NCBI GenBank assembly: GCA_021463345.1
Contig: JAJTYM010000013.1
Coordinates: forward strand, 1 to 64,000
Direction: 5' to 3'
Length of the DNA stretch: 64,000 bases
Source of the DNA: Pseudobdellovibrionaceae bacterium
GTDB taxonomy: Bacteria; Bdellovibrionota; Bdellovibrionia; Bdellovibrionales; JAMPXM01
Shown here: one piece after another, positions 25,445 to 35,647 of the stretch
Numbering within the stretch: the first letter of the stretch is position 1
How the letters are laid out: every line of letters begins with the position of its first letter
Notes under the pieces: generated by a model
What the model saw: the letters and a program-made list of their open reading frames with translations, nothing else
What the model was told of the DNA's origin: nothing
Database searches by the model: none
Made by a program: the position numbers and the translations under genes

Positions 25445-27124
25445 ATGACGACCGCTCGGAAGCTTTTGCTTGTGGGGCTGACCGAAAACGCGCCCCACGC
25501 GCCTGAGCGCGCTGTCCCGGGCGGTGAGCCGGCGCCCCCCTTCTCCCGACCGTCCTCGCCTTTCGACGTCGTTTCCGCTTTCGAGACCGCCATGGCCCTT
25601 TCAGGCGCGAGCCAGGGCGTTTGCCTGAGCTTGCGCCAGGGCAAACACGTGCGCGCGCTCGCCGCGAGCGAGGCTTTCCGGCCGGCGACGGGGCGCCCGG
25701 GCTTCACGGCCGCGTTCCTCTCCGACATCCTCCGTCGCGACGAACCGATCTTCGCGACTCAGGCGCGCGACCTCGAAACCGGGGCGCCCGCCTTGACCGG
25801 CGTCGACGGCCAGCACCTCGCCGCGATTCCGATGCGATCCTCCGGGCCGAGCGACGGCGTCGTTTGGGTGCTCTCGTACGAGCCGCGGCCGCACGGCCTG
25901 ACGATGGCCCGTCGAGAAGCGCTCACGCGGTTGGCGGAAATGGCGCGCATGGCGTTGCGAGCCCGGCCGGCCGACATCCTCGCCGAGCGCGAGGCGTTGA
26001 ACGAGCTCAAAGCCCTCGAATTCCGCCAGTGCCACTGGGTCGTGGACCTCGCGACCCACTCCGTGAGCGCGGTGAGCGCTGATTTCGAAGGCGTTTTCCA
26101 GCTTCCGCCGAGCGTGCTCGAAAACGACCCGGCCGGTTTCACCGCGCGCGTCTTCCCCGAGGACAAGGACGGCACCTTGGTGCACATGCACACGCGCCTG
26201 GAGAACGGGGTCGACCTCGAGTTCCGCGTGATCAACGGCCAGGGAGAGCTGCGATGGGTCTGGCTGCGCAGCTTTCCCCTCGAGAACAACGACCCGTTCG
26301 CGCTCCCCCGCATGCTCTTCGTCGCCGAGGACATCACGTCGAAAAAGGAGCGCGAGAACCAGGAGCGGACGCAACAAGCGCGGCTCGCGGCCAACGCGAA
26401 GATGGTCGCGCTCGGCGAACTCGCCGGAGGCGTCGCTCACGAGATCAACAACCCGCTCACGATCATCTCGGCCAAGGCCGCCGAGCTCAAACGCCTCCAC
26501 AAGCGCGGCCAGCTCACGCCAGAGGCTCTCGCGGAGATCGCCGGCAAGATCGAGAGCACGTCGATGCGCGTCGCCGACGTGATCAAGAGCCTGAAAAACC
26601 TCGCCCGCCGCGACAACTCGCTCATGCGCCATAAAGTCGCTTTCGAGCAGATCTTCAACGACATCCGCAACCTCTGCCAGGAAAAGCTCGCCAAGGGCAT
26701 CCAGCTGCGCATGCCGGCCTGGCCGGAAGGGTTCGGCGCGGAGATGCACTACACCCAGATCACGCAGCTCTTCGTGATCCTCCTCAACAACGCGATCGAC
26801 GCGCTCAACGGCGAGGGCGTGCTGAACGCCGGCGGCGGCGATGAGAAGTGGGTCGAGATCGACTTCGCCGAAGACGATGAGTCGGTCTATGTCTACGTCA
26901 CCGACAGCGGCCCCGGGATACCGCTCAGGATCCGCGGCAAGATCTTCGAGCCATTCTTCACCACGAAGCCGGCGGGCCGCGGCACGGGCCTCGGTCTGAG
27001 CCTCGCGCAAGGCATCGTGCTCCGCCACGGCGGCGGGATCCGCCTGGACACCCTGCATTCGCGGACGCGCTTCGTCGTCCAATTGCCCAAACACCAGCGG
27101 CGGGCGCCGGCCAACGAAAGATGA
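25445..27124 (+). CDS. Soluble sensor histidine kinase (GAF/PAS-like input)
   Basis: A cytoplasmic hybrid-free histidine kinase (559 aa) with no membrane helix. Residues about 40-190 look like a GAF-type domain. Residues about 200-325 look like a PAS/PAC fold, with [20 protein letters not shown] and [13 protein letters not shown]. The HisKA box is [17 protein letters not shown]; the ATPase has the N-box [12 protein letters not shown], the G1 box VTDSGPGIP, the F-box [21 protein letters not shown] and a final strand. The ATG at 25445 has GAGGGAG upstream (a TTG at 25430 is possible). No response regulator adjoins it. Confidence 0.9.
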   Translation: MTTARKLLLVGLTENAPHAPERAVPGGEPAPPFSRPSSPFDVVSAFETAMALSGASQGVCLSLRQGKHVRALAASEAFRPATGRPGFTAAFLSDILRRDEPIFATQARDLETGAPALTGVDGQHLAAIPMRSSGPSDGVVWVLSYEPRPHGLTMARREALTRLAEMARMALRARPADILAEREALNELKALEFRQCHWVVDLATHSVSAVSADFEGVFQLPPSVLENDPAGFTARVFPEDKDGTLVHMHTRLENGVDLEFRVINGQGELRWVWLRSFPLENNDPFALPRMLFVAEDITSKKERENQERTQQARLAANAKMVALGELAGGVAHEINNPLTIISAKAAELKRLHKRGQLTPEALAEIAGKIESTSMRVADVIKSLKNLARRDNSLMRHKVAFEQIFNDIRNLCQEKLAKGIQLRMPAWPEGFGAEMHYTQITQLFVILLNNAIDALNGEGVLNAGGGDEKWVEIDFAEDDESVYVYVTDSGPGIPLRIRGKIFEPFFTTKPAGRGTGLGLSLAQGIVLRHGGGIRLDTLHSRTRFVVQLPKHQRRAPANER

Positions 27125-27225
27125 ACATCTTTAATCCATGAAGGACCGGCGGAGACGGCCGCGAACGCCATGACGGCGGCCGGATCCACGCGGCGGCCGG
27201 CCATCGAGCTCGGTTTTCCCGGCGG

Positions 27226-27609
27226 TCACTCTTCGTCCCCGCCCTCGTCACGGGCGAGGGAGAGCTTCGGACGCCCGCGATCGGCGGTCTTTTTGGCGTT
27301 GCGCGGCCGCGCCCGCGGCAGGAGCCGCGAGCGCATGAACTGCACGCCGGCTTTGTCGGCCTTGCGCCAAACGACTTTCGCGCGCAGAAGACGCCGGCGG
27401 GCGATGCCTTTTTTGTCGACCGAGTCGATGACGATCTCGAGGATCTCGCCCGGCATCAGCGACTCGGAGTCCGCCTTCAGGCAGAGTCCGCCCTCGCTCA
27501 GGTTCAGAAGCCGGCCCTCGCGCCATTCGGCGTTTTCGCCCTCGGCCGACCGGAACCGCGCTGACATGTCGACCGGGAACCGGGGCGGCAGCCGTTTGAT
27601 GTCGGACAC
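27226..27609 (-). CDS. PilZ-domain protein
   Basis: A single PilZ domain (127 aa). The RxxxR-like motif is in KRLPPRFPVDMSARF and the second motif is NLSEGGLCLKA (D/NxSxxG). A strand VVWRKADKAGVQF follows, and the tail is basic then acidic. PilZ domains commonly bind cyclic di-GMP; the first motif has R-x-x-x-R spacing, so binding is plausible. The GTG start at 27609 follows GGGGGAG. It lies 9 bases after the gene at 27619, probably in one operon. Confidence 0.85.
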   Translation of the reverse strand: MSDIKRLPPRFPVDMSARFRSAEGENAEWREGRLLNLSEGGLCLKADSESLMPGEILEIVIDSVDKKGIARRRLLRAKVVWRKADKAGVQFMRSRLLPRARPRNAKKTADRGRPKLSLARDEGGDEE

Positions 27610-27618
27610 GCTCCCCCC

Positions 27619-28899
27619 TCACGGCACGGGCGGAAGATAGCTGAGCAGCTTGCGCCAACCCGGCCGGCTCTTCTCGATCCGCGCGTCCCAGTACGGGAAA
27701 TAGTTGCCGAAATTGTTGCGGACGAGCGCTCCGGCGACGCCGCCGAACCATACGCCGGCCTCCTTCTCGAAATGCCTGGAGTAGGCTCCGAGGACGCGCG
27801 GCTGTTCGAGATAGCTCGACCATTGGATCCGGCGGCCGCGATTGGTGACGATGTCGGTGACGACCATCTCGCCGTTGTCGAAGACGGCGACGTCGACCCC
27901 CCAAGCCTGGCGCGTGAGCAACCGCGACGGCATGGCGGAAAGGAACGAAGCGACGAACTCCGCGGCGGCTTCGATCTCCTCGCCCTCGACCTTCGCCGCC
28001 TGCACCCAGCGGGTGGGGACGGAATCGGGCACCACGCGGCCCTCATAGGTGTGCACGCGGATCTCGCGGAACGTGCGCGAGACGAGCCGCTTCTTGGCGT
28101 CGGCGCGCAGGATGACGTCATCCTGCAGGACGACGGCCTCCCCGCTGGCGACGCCGCCGAGGATGTGGCTCCTCACGGGGGTCCGGAAGTGCCGGGGCTC
28201 GTAGCCGGGGAACCGGCCCTCCACCAGCGCCGCAACGAACGCGTCGCCTTCGGGGTAAAGGCCTTTGCGCGTTTCCCGCGGCGCCACCCCGACCGCCGGG
28301 CGCACGACGAAGCCGGCGGGGAACTCCGCGTACAACGCCTGCTCGATGCGCTCGCCGTCGGCCTTGATGCGGCCGCGGGCGTCGACGAGCGCGTGCTTGC
28401 CCAGGAATTCTTTGAGGCCCAATGTGCGAGGGTAATACATCCGCGCGGACTCCCCCAACGCCTGTTCGAGGACCCGGAACATGATGAGCTTGTCGGACAG
28501 TTTTTCCGTTTGCGCGGACGCCTCGACGAGCCCCTGGGAGTAGACCGATGCGAGCCACGGCCCTTTCCTCGAGGACGTCCCGATGAACGCCGGCGACGCC
28601 GGCGGCACGCGCGGCGGCCGGGCCAGAAGGGACGCGTAGACAGCCGCGGCGCGCGACTCGGCGAACTCGCCCGGGCTCGGGCATGCGCCCCGGCATTTCG
28701 CTTTCGCGCGGGCCTTGGCACCGCCGCTCTTTTTCTTTTTCATTTTCCCCGCGGCCGGTTTCTCGGCGATTTTTTTCGACGGCGCGACCGGCGGCTGGCG
28801 CGGGACGGCGGCTTCGGCCGGGCGTGGAAATCCGACGCTGAAACCGGAAAAAACGAACGCTCCGACGATCATCGGGGCCGTCAGCCAGATCCGTGGCAT
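27619..28899 (-). CDS. Exported protein with a possible ATP-grasp-like core
   Basis: A 426-residue protein with a signal peptide (WLTAPMIVGAFVFSGFSVG), then a Lys/Ala-rich linker near residues 45-70. The rest resembles an ATP-grasp fold in its order: FVVRPAVGVAPRETRKGLY, VVLQDDVIL, a strand REIRVHTYEGRVVPDS, then AWGVDVAVFDNGEMVVTDIV followed by TNRG. The usual metal-ligand ending ExN is replaced by DIVTN. The assignment is tentative. The start at 28899 follows GGGAGGG. If exported, ATP use in the periplasm would be odd, so the fold may be a non-enzymatic relic. Confidence 0.6.
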   Translation of the reverse strand: MPRIWLTAPMIVGAFVFSGFSVGFPRPAEAAVPRQPPVAPSKKIAEKPAAGKMKKKKSGGAKARAKAKCRGACPSPGEFAESRAAAVYASLLARPPRVPPASPAFIGTSSRKGPWLASVYSQGLVEASAQTEKLSDKLIMFRVLEQALGESARMYYPRTLGLKEFLGKHALVDARGRIKADGERIEQALYAEFPAGFVVRPAVGVAPRETRKGLYPEGDAFVAALVEGRFPGYEPRHFRTPVRSHILGGVASGEAVVLQDDVILRADAKKRLVSRTFREIRVHTYEGRVVPDSVPTRWVQAAKVEGEEIEAAAEFVASFLSAMPSRLLTRQAWGVDVAVFDNGEMVVTDIVTNRGRRIQWSSYLEQPRVLGAYSRHFEKEAGVWFGGVAGALVRNNFGNYFPYWDARIEKSRPGWRKLLSYLPPVP

Positions 28900-29306
28900 G
28901 CACCCTCCCTCTCCATGATCCACGATATTTGGAAACCCGTTAAAGGTGAAGTCCCGGTAGCTCGCCGGCGCCTCATCGGCCTGATTCTTCGGCCTGAACC
29001 ACTGGTCACTGTCAAAAGGCTCGCCGCCCAGACCGTCGGACCCGCCCGATTTTTGAGGTCTAACTCCATGGAACCAAAAGATTGTCCAGGTATCGAAACA
29101 ACAGGCGCCGCGACTTAAGCCTGGCCCCGAACCTGCATCTCTCCACCCAGGAGAGCGCCGCGTTCAACGCCGGACGACCGCTCGATCACCCGCCACCGAT
29201 CGGAGGTTCCTGTGAAGACGCACATTCCGGCCTTTTTCGGATTTCTTGTCGTAGTCTCCATACTGGCTCTGATGGTACGCTGATCAGACCTAGACAGGAG
29301 TCCCTC
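28900..29306. other. Divergent intergenic region without recognised elements
   Basis: About 400 bases between the ATP-grasp-like gene and the PspC gene. It must hold promoters for both directions. Local AT-rich spots are at 28918-28945 and 29050-29100. No riboswitch consensus (cobalamin, cyclic di-GMP, TPP) could be matched on either strand. The ribosome site ACAGGAG precedes the PspC start. Confidence 0.5.
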
Positions 29307-29711
29307 ATGTCCCCCGTCACCAATTACCCGGCCACGACTTGGGTCCGCGCGAGAAATGGCATGATCGCCGGCGTTTGCGAAGGCGTCGCCCGACGCCTCC
29401 AGGTCGAGTCATGGCTCGTCCGTTTCGTTCTCGTCATGGCCGTTCTTTTCGGCGGCACCGGCTTGCTCGCCTACCTCGTGCTCGCCGTCTCGCTGCCGCG
29501 CGAAGACCGGGTCGACGAAGCGTACGACAAAATGATCCTCGGCGTCTGCTCACGGCTCGCGCGCCGCTCGAACGTGGAGATCGGCGTCGTGAGAGCCGGC
29601 GCCGCGCTCGCCGCCTGCGTCACTTTCGGCGCGGCCGTGATCGCCTACGTCGCCCTTTACTTCCTTCTTCCGGATCCCGGCTCTCAAACGAAACCGAACG
29701 CCCTCAATTGA
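29307..29711 (+). CDS. Small protein with two PspC domains
   Basis: A 134-residue inner-membrane protein made of two tandem PspC-type units. The first is RARNGMIAGVCEGVARRLQV with a membrane helix VRFVLVMAVLFGGTGLLAYL. The second is YDKMILGVCSRLARRSNVEI with GAALAACVTFGAAVIAYVAL. PspC proteins belong to the phage-shock envelope-stress response in other bacteria. No pspA or pspB is nearby. The start at ATG 29307 has ACAGGAG upstream. The 3' end overlaps the convergent squalene-synthase-like gene by 28 bases. Confidence 0.88.
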   Translation: MSPVTNYPATTWVRARNGMIAGVCEGVARRLQVESWLVRFVLVMAVLFGGTGLLAYLVLAVSLPREDRVDEAYDKMILGVCSRLARRSNVEIGVVRAGAALAACVTFGAAVIAYVALYFLLPDPGSQTKPNALN

Positions 29712-30760
29712 TGGTCGGGCAACAACCCGCGATAGAGGGCGCGCGCGGCGGGCGCCCGCGGCGGGCTCTCCAAAGCACTTTTCACGGGATTTTTCGGCGC
29801 GGCGCTTTCCCGAACGACGGCCGGCCGCGCCTCTGCGACGCCGCTGGCGGCGCAAGCCAAGTCGAAAAGCTGCGTGAGCCTCGAATTGTCGCCGACGACC
29901 GATTCGATTTCCTCGAGCAACCGGCGCGTCTGCGCGCGAGGGATCTTCACCATGTCGTTCTTCTCGCGGAATGATTTCTCGATGAACGGCAACGACGCGA
30001 GCCCCAGAAACAGCGACCAGCTGCAAAAAAGACGATAGCCGAGGTATCGCTCGGGCAGCGCCGTGACGTACTCGATCGCGCGGTGGGCGTGTTCGGCGAG
30101 AGAGGCGATCAGATCGCCTCGGGACGGCACGAGGAAGCGGCCGGAACGCTCGTCCTGCGCCTGATCCTTGAGGAGGTTGATCTTCTGCAGGAAGAGACCG
30201 AAGTGGAACGAGTCGACCAGCGCCCGCTCATCGACGGCGCCCGCGCGATCGATGAACACGAGGCGCGTGAGGGCCTCGCCGACCACGCCGGCGACGAAAA
30301 AGCAGTACTGGTTCACGTCCGCAATCGACGCCAAAATCAACCGGCCGCCCGATCGGCGCGACGCGAAATGCCGCATGCCGCGGCACATGCTTAAAACCGG
30401 CTCCTGAATCGAGTCCCGGGCCGCCGGCTCGAGCGCCTGCAAATCCGCGAATAGGACCCCCGCATCGACGAGCAGGGACGCCTCGCCTTCGGGCAAGTCC
30501 GACGGAAAACGCGCGCTCCATTCCGCGACTTCTCCCGGGGCGAACGGCTCCGTGAGCAGGCGCTCGAACCCTTCGAATTGCAGCGACTGCTCGCTCTCTG
30601 AAGGCCATGCCGCGTCCTCGACCGTATCAAGAACGCGGCAAATGAGATAAGCGAGGCCTACGCGCTCGCGCAGGGATCCTTGCAAACGCGCGATGCAAAA
30701 GGCGAAGCTGCGGCTCACCTGATCGAGATGCCCTTGGTAAAACGTCGCGCGATCATCCAT
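29684..30760 (-). CDS. Squalene/phytoene synthase family protein
   Basis: A head-to-head prenyl synthase (358 aa), closer in pattern to squalene synthase than to phytoene synthase. It has SRSFAFCIARL, the first Asp-rich motif DTVED, the YCFFVAGVVGEALTRL segment and the second Asp-rich motif with NLLKDQAQDERSGRFLVP. It would join two farnesyl diphosphates. A near C-terminal hydrophobic stretch (LFCSWSLFLGLASLPFI) may touch the membrane. No hopanoid cyclase or carotenoid gene is in the window, so the end product is unknown. Confidence 0.86.
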   Translation of the reverse strand: MDDRATFYQGHLDQVSRSFAFCIARLQGSLRERVGLAYLICRVLDTVEDAAWPSESEQSLQFEGFERLLTEPFAPGEVAEWSARFPSDLPEGEASLLVDAGVLFADLQALEPAARDSIQEPVLSMCRGMRHFASRRSGGRLILASIADVNQYCFFVAGVVGEALTRLVFIDRAGAVDERALVDSFHFGLFLQKINLLKDQAQDERSGRFLVPSRGDLIASLAEHAHRAIEYVTALPERYLGYRLFCSWSLFLGLASLPFIEKSFREKNDMVKIPRAQTRRLLEEIESVVGDNSRLTQLFDLACAASGVAEARPAVVRESAAPKNPVKSALESPPRAPAARALYRGLLPDHQLRAFGFV

Positions 30761-30911
30761 TGGTGCGCAGAGGATTCCAGAGTTTCAGGTTCCAGGCAAC
30801 CCGCCGTCATGCTCGGACCACGCGAAATCCGGGGCGAATTTTCAATGGACTGGAAGTGAAAATCAGTTGATAATGCGCGACAACTCCACCTTTCACCATC
30901 CGGAGGGCAAC

Positions 30912-31304
30912 ATGCCTGATCAACATCCCAACCACCCACGGCGCCAATTCTTGAAGATCGGCGGCCTCGGCCTCGCGACGCTCTTTCTCGCCGACAAAAC
31001 TTTGGCGCAAAAGTCGGCGGCGCAGGCTGGAGCCGCCAAGCTCGAAATGACGAAAGAAACCGACCCGCAAGCGACGGCGCTCGGCTACAAAGAAGACGCC
31101 GCTAAGGTCGACGTCAAAAAATGGCCGAAGCGAGGCGGCGCCGAAGGCTCCAAGCAGTTCTGCTACAATTGCCAGTTCTACCAATCGAAGAGCGACAAAC
31201 CGGCGTCGGTTCCGGCGGCGCCGTGCACGCTCTTCGCCAACAAGGGCGTCACCGCCAAAGGCTGGTGCAACGGTTGGGTGCAAAACCCGACGGTCAAAGG
31301 CTGA
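30912..31304 (+). CDS. High-potential iron-sulfur protein (HiPIP), Tat-exported
   Basis: A periplasmic [4Fe-4S] electron carrier (130 aa). The N-terminus carries a twin-arginine signal, PRRQFLKIGGLGLATLFL. Four cluster cysteines are at residues 84, 87, 105 and 119 (FCYNCQFYQ, APCTLF, GWCNGW), the CX2C...C...C pattern of the family. A conserved Tyr-Asn lies in between. The ATG at 30912 has GGAGGG upstream; an earlier ATG at 30867 would put extra residues before the Tat signal. It may carry electrons between the bc1 complex and a terminal oxidase. Confidence 0.93.
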   Translation: MPDQHPNHPRRQFLKIGGLGLATLFLADKTLAQKSAAQAGAAKLEMTKETDPQATALGYKEDAAKVDVKKWPKRGGAEGSKQFCYNCQFYQSKSDKPASVPAAPCTLFANKGVTAKGWCNGWVQNPTVKG

Positions 31305-31855
31305 ACGGCCACCGCGCTTCCCTGGCTTCGACGACGGTCGCCGCCAGGGAACGCCCCCAACCTTCCTCAAGCGCCCGAGCGATTCAACTCCGGGCGTTCC
31401 CGGCCCTGGGAAACTCAAAACCAAAATTCAAGATCGCCAGCCGAACAGCCCAAATCGTCGATCCTGTTCGCTCGACTTCCGACACTTCCCTGGATTTGAA
31501 GGCGTCGCCGAAAACCAGGTGCCAAATTCGCTCAGGCCTTCGCGCCGAGAATGGCGGGGCTGAACGGGTCGATTGGGACAACTCGATTGGAACAACGCTG
31601 GTCTCTATGCACGTGCCCCAACCCACGCCCCATAAGGCGTGTTTAGCGGCGCTATAACAGGCCGCCGAGGAGACGACGTGGCAATTCTGAAACATGCTTA
31701 CATCTTTACGCGTTTCGGGTGAGCGCGCGAAATTGCGATGGCGATCCCCCCCGGGCTCTGCTAGTTCGTCGAAATCGGGTTCGGCTCCGCATCGAGGGGA
31801 TGCGAAGCCTTCACCCGCCGTTGTTTGAAAACCTGCAGATCTCGGAGGGGGGATT
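31305..31855. other. Intergenic region with an inverted repeat after the HiPIP gene
   Basis: About 550 bases without a credible gene. At the left, TTCCCTGGC (31318-31326) pairs with GCCAGGGAA (31343-31351), with a few more pairs outside if one base is bulged. It lacks a T-run but may protect or end the HiPIP transcript. The rest is of mixed composition and shows no further structure that I could see. The right end holds the CGGAGGGGGG ribosome site of the next gene. Confidence 0.5.
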
Positions 31856-32776
31856 ATGCGCATGGTGTCTCTGTTTCTCGTTTCCGCGCTCATGAGTCCG
31901 ATCGCGTACGGCGGACCGACGAAAAAAATGGTTCCAAAAGCGGGCGCGAAGCCCGACCGGAGCCAAGAAGAATACTACGCGATCGACAAAGTTTCGTTTC
32001 GCCAGTGGACCGACGAGGACATCGCGAGTCGCGGCGGGCAGACGCGGTCCTGGCATTTCATCGACGGCCGAAGCGTCACCGGAAGCGACGGCCGCGTCGT
32101 CGCCGTGCCCAGTTCGGACGAGCGCGAGGACGGAGCCGACGACCCGGCAGCCGATCATTCAGCCGGATCGGGGGACCGGTTGAACGATCGCTCCTGGGAC
32201 GATGAATTCTCCAACAGCAGCTACGACCCCTGGGATCCGACCCGGGGAGGCTACCACACCGATTCCTTCGATCGGTTCCTCCTCGTGGGCAACTTGATCT
32301 GGAACCTCATCGAGGAAAGTCGGCCCGCGCATCACGTCTCCACCCGCCGGGTGAGCGTATTGCCGTCCAGTCAACCCGAGTGGACCGAACTCGAGGACTG
32401 GCAAGGGCCGGCGATGAAAGCTTATACGATCACCGCGAAGAACAAGCTGGGGTCCGAGGTCATTTCCTACACGTACCGAGTCGTCTTCCACCACTCGGGC
32501 ACGCTGGATGGCAAAGGCCGGTTCCTCGCCAACGTCACCGTCATCCCGGAGGACGTCAGGGTCGCCTGGGGTTTCACGCTGACGTCGAAAGTGGAAGCCG
32601 GGGACGTGGTGAACTACGGTAAGAAGTCGAACCCGCTGCCGGGCCTGATGATGCAGGTGGAATACAAGATCCAGTCGAAATTCGCGTCATCCAGCGGACG
32701 CGAAAGTTTCGTGATCAAAGGCGACGGGTCATCCATGAAGCTCAACGAATCACCGCCACCAACCGCAAAAAGGTGA
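31856..32776 (+). CDS. Exported protein of unknown function whose end lies in a repeat
   Basis: A 306-residue protein with a short signal peptide (MRMVSLFLVSALMSPIAYG). The centre is very acidic and Ser/Asp-rich (near residues 80-130). The C-terminal part looks all-beta, with VISYTYRVVFHHSG, FLANVTVIPEDVRVAWGFTL and MMQVEYKIQSKF. I do not recognise the family. Strong ribosome site CGGAGGGG. The last codons (AAA AGG TGA) belong to palindromic repeat copy 2, so the stop codon is supplied by the repeat. Confidence 0.78.
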   Translation: MRMVSLFLVSALMSPIAYGGPTKKMVPKAGAKPDRSQEEYYAIDKVSFRQWTDEDIASRGGQTRSWHFIDGRSVTGSDGRVVAVPSSDEREDGADDPAADHSAGSGDRLNDRSWDDEFSNSSYDPWDPTRGGYHTDSFDRFLLVGNLIWNLIEESRPAHHVSTRRVSVLPSSQPEWTELEDWQGPAMKAYTITAKNKLGSEVISYTYRVVFHHSGTLDGKGRFLANVTVIPEDVRVAWGFTLTSKVEAGDVVNYGKKSNPLPGLMMQVEYKIQSKFASSSGRESFVIKGDGSSMKLNESPPPTAKR

Positions 32777-32846
32777 CACGCACCTTTTTGTTCAGATCCG
32801 CTCCTAACGCGAGCCTCAACAAAAAGGTGCGTGTCACCTTTTTGCG
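32764..32846. repeat. Palindromic repeat, copy 2 (terminator-like, between convergent genes)
   Basis: Arms 32764-32792 and 32818-32846 are exact reverse complements (29 bp) around a 25-base loop. Each arm is itself a small hairpin: AAAAAGGTG-ACACG-CACCTTTTT. The element fills the gap between the convergent exported-protein gene and lpd, and contains the stop codon of the former. The T-runs on both sides suit termination in both directions. Confidence 0.92.
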
Positions 32847-32890
32847 CTCCTCGCGCCCGCTCGGCTCTTTCCCGTCGGTCCGCGCCGCCT

Positions 32891-34300
32891 CTACATCTGT
32901 CGGGCGCGGCCGGCGACGGCGAGGGCGGCCTCGCGCATGATCTCGGAAAGCGTCGGGTGCGCGTGGAAGGAACGGGCGATGTCCTCGCTGCTCGCGCCGA
33001 ATTCCATCGCGATCACCGCTTCGGCGATCATGTCGGACGCTCTGGGGCCGACGATGTGGACGCCGAGCACGCGGTCGGTCTCGGCGTCGGCGACGATCTT
33101 GCAAACGCCGTCCGTGAATCCCATGGCTTTGGCGCGACCGTTCGCTTTGAAGGGGAACTGGCCCGCTTTGCACTTGCGACCGCTCGCCTTGACCTGCTCC
33201 TCCGTCTGCCCGACCCACGCGAGTTCAGGCCAAGTGTAGATGACCCACGGCACGGTCTCGTAATTCACGTGGCCATGGCCCGTGGCGATGATCTCGGCGA
33301 CCGCGACGCCCTCCTCTTCGGCTTTGTGCGCGAGCATGGCTCCGCGCACGACGTCGCCGACGGCGTAGATGTTGGGAACAGCCGTGCGGAAATGGTCGTC
33401 GATCTCGACGCGCCCGCGGTCATCGACTTTGACGCCGACGCTTTCGACGCCGAGTTCGTCGCAGAACGCGCGACGACCCGCCGAAACGAGCACGTAATCG
33501 CCTTCGATCTCGACCGTCTTCTTTTCGGCCGCGTCCTCGTACTCGAGCTTCACGCCCTTGGCGGAGACGTCGGCCTTGCCGACCTTGCAGCCGAGCCGTA
33601 TGTCGAGGCCTTGCTTCTTGAGGGTGCGGAGCAGGAGTTTCGCAGCCGTCTGGTCGGCCGCGGCCAGGAACTGATCGGCATACTCGAGAACCGTGACCTT
33701 CGCGCCAAGGCGCGCCCAAACGGAACCGAGCTCGAGGCCGATGACGCCGGCACCGATCACGAGCAGGCGTTTGGGCACTTCGGGGAGGCTCAAGGCTTCC
33801 GTGGACGAAAGCACTCGCTTGCCGTCGAACTTCAGAAACGGCAATTCGATCGGCACCGAGCCCGTGGCGATCATCGTGTTCCTGGCTTCGAGGCGCCGCT
33901 CCCCGGCCTCGCCTCGCACCGTGACCTCGTTTCGCCCCGTGACGCGCCCGAAGCCCTTCACCCATTCGATCTTGTTCTTCCCGAAGAGGAACTGGATGCC
34001 GTCGGTGAGCTCTTTGACCACCGCGGTTTTGCGCGCCATCATCGTCGGCAGATCGAGCTCCACCTTGGACAGCTTCAACCCGTGACCGGCGAACTCGCCG
34101 TGCGCGGCCATGGAGAAATGCTCGCTCGAATCGAGCAGCGCTTTGGACGGGATGCAACCGACGTTCAGGCACGTGCCGCCCAAGGCCCTGTCCTTCTCGA
34201 CGACCGCGACCTTGAGGCCGAGTTGGGCGGCGCGGATGGCGCCGGTATAGCCGGCGGGGCCGCCGCCGATCACTACGAGATCAAATTGCTCTTGCGACAT
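32891..34300 (-). CDS. lpdA: Dihydrolipoamide dehydrogenase (E3)
   Basis: A FAD disulfide oxidoreductase reoxidising lipoyl groups (469 aa). It shows the FAD fold VVIGGGPAGYTGAIRAAQLG, the redox disulfide GGTCLNVGCIPSKAL, the NAD fold VIGAGVIGLELGSVWARLG, the second FAD motif YAVGDVVRGAMLAHKAEEEG and the active-site HAHPTLSEI near the end. The start has GGAG six bases upstream. It follows sucB by 22 bases, so E3 belongs to the oxoglutarate dehydrogenase complex operon; it may also serve other lipoyl complexes. Confidence 0.97.
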   Translation of the reverse strand: MSQEQFDLVVIGGGPAGYTGAIRAAQLGLKVAVVEKDRALGGTCLNVGCIPSKALLDSSEHFSMAAHGEFAGHGLKLSKVELDLPTMMARKTAVVKELTDGIQFLFGKNKIEWVKGFGRVTGRNEVTVRGEAGERRLEARNTMIATGSVPIELPFLKFDGKRVLSSTEALSLPEVPKRLLVIGAGVIGLELGSVWARLGAKVTVLEYADQFLAAADQTAAKLLLRTLKKQGLDIRLGCKVGKADVSAKGVKLEYEDAAEKKTVEIEGDYVLVSAGRRAFCDELGVESVGVKVDDRGRVEIDDHFRTAVPNIYAVGDVVRGAMLAHKAEEEGVAVAEIIATGHGHVNYETVPWVIYTWPELAWVGQTEEQVKASGRKCKAGQFPFKANGRAKAMGFTDGVCKIVADAETDRVLGVHIVGPRASDMIAEAVIAMEFGASSEDIARSFHAHPTLSEIMREAALAVAGRARQM

Positions 34301-34322
34301 GATGGGCTCCGGTTTCGCAACT

Positions 34323-35636
<1,314 letters not shown>

Positions 35637-35647
35637 TCTCCATCCCC

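Noticed and set aside
28900-29306. A riboswitch in the divergent leader
   Set aside because: A CCACTGGTCACTG segment first looked like part of a cobalamin element, but the other conserved boxes are missing on both strands.
31384-31893. A 169-codon minus-strand frame in the gap after the HiPIP gene
   Set aside because: There is no ribosome site, the product has no hydrophobic or family pattern, and it overlaps the strong start of the next plus-strand gene.
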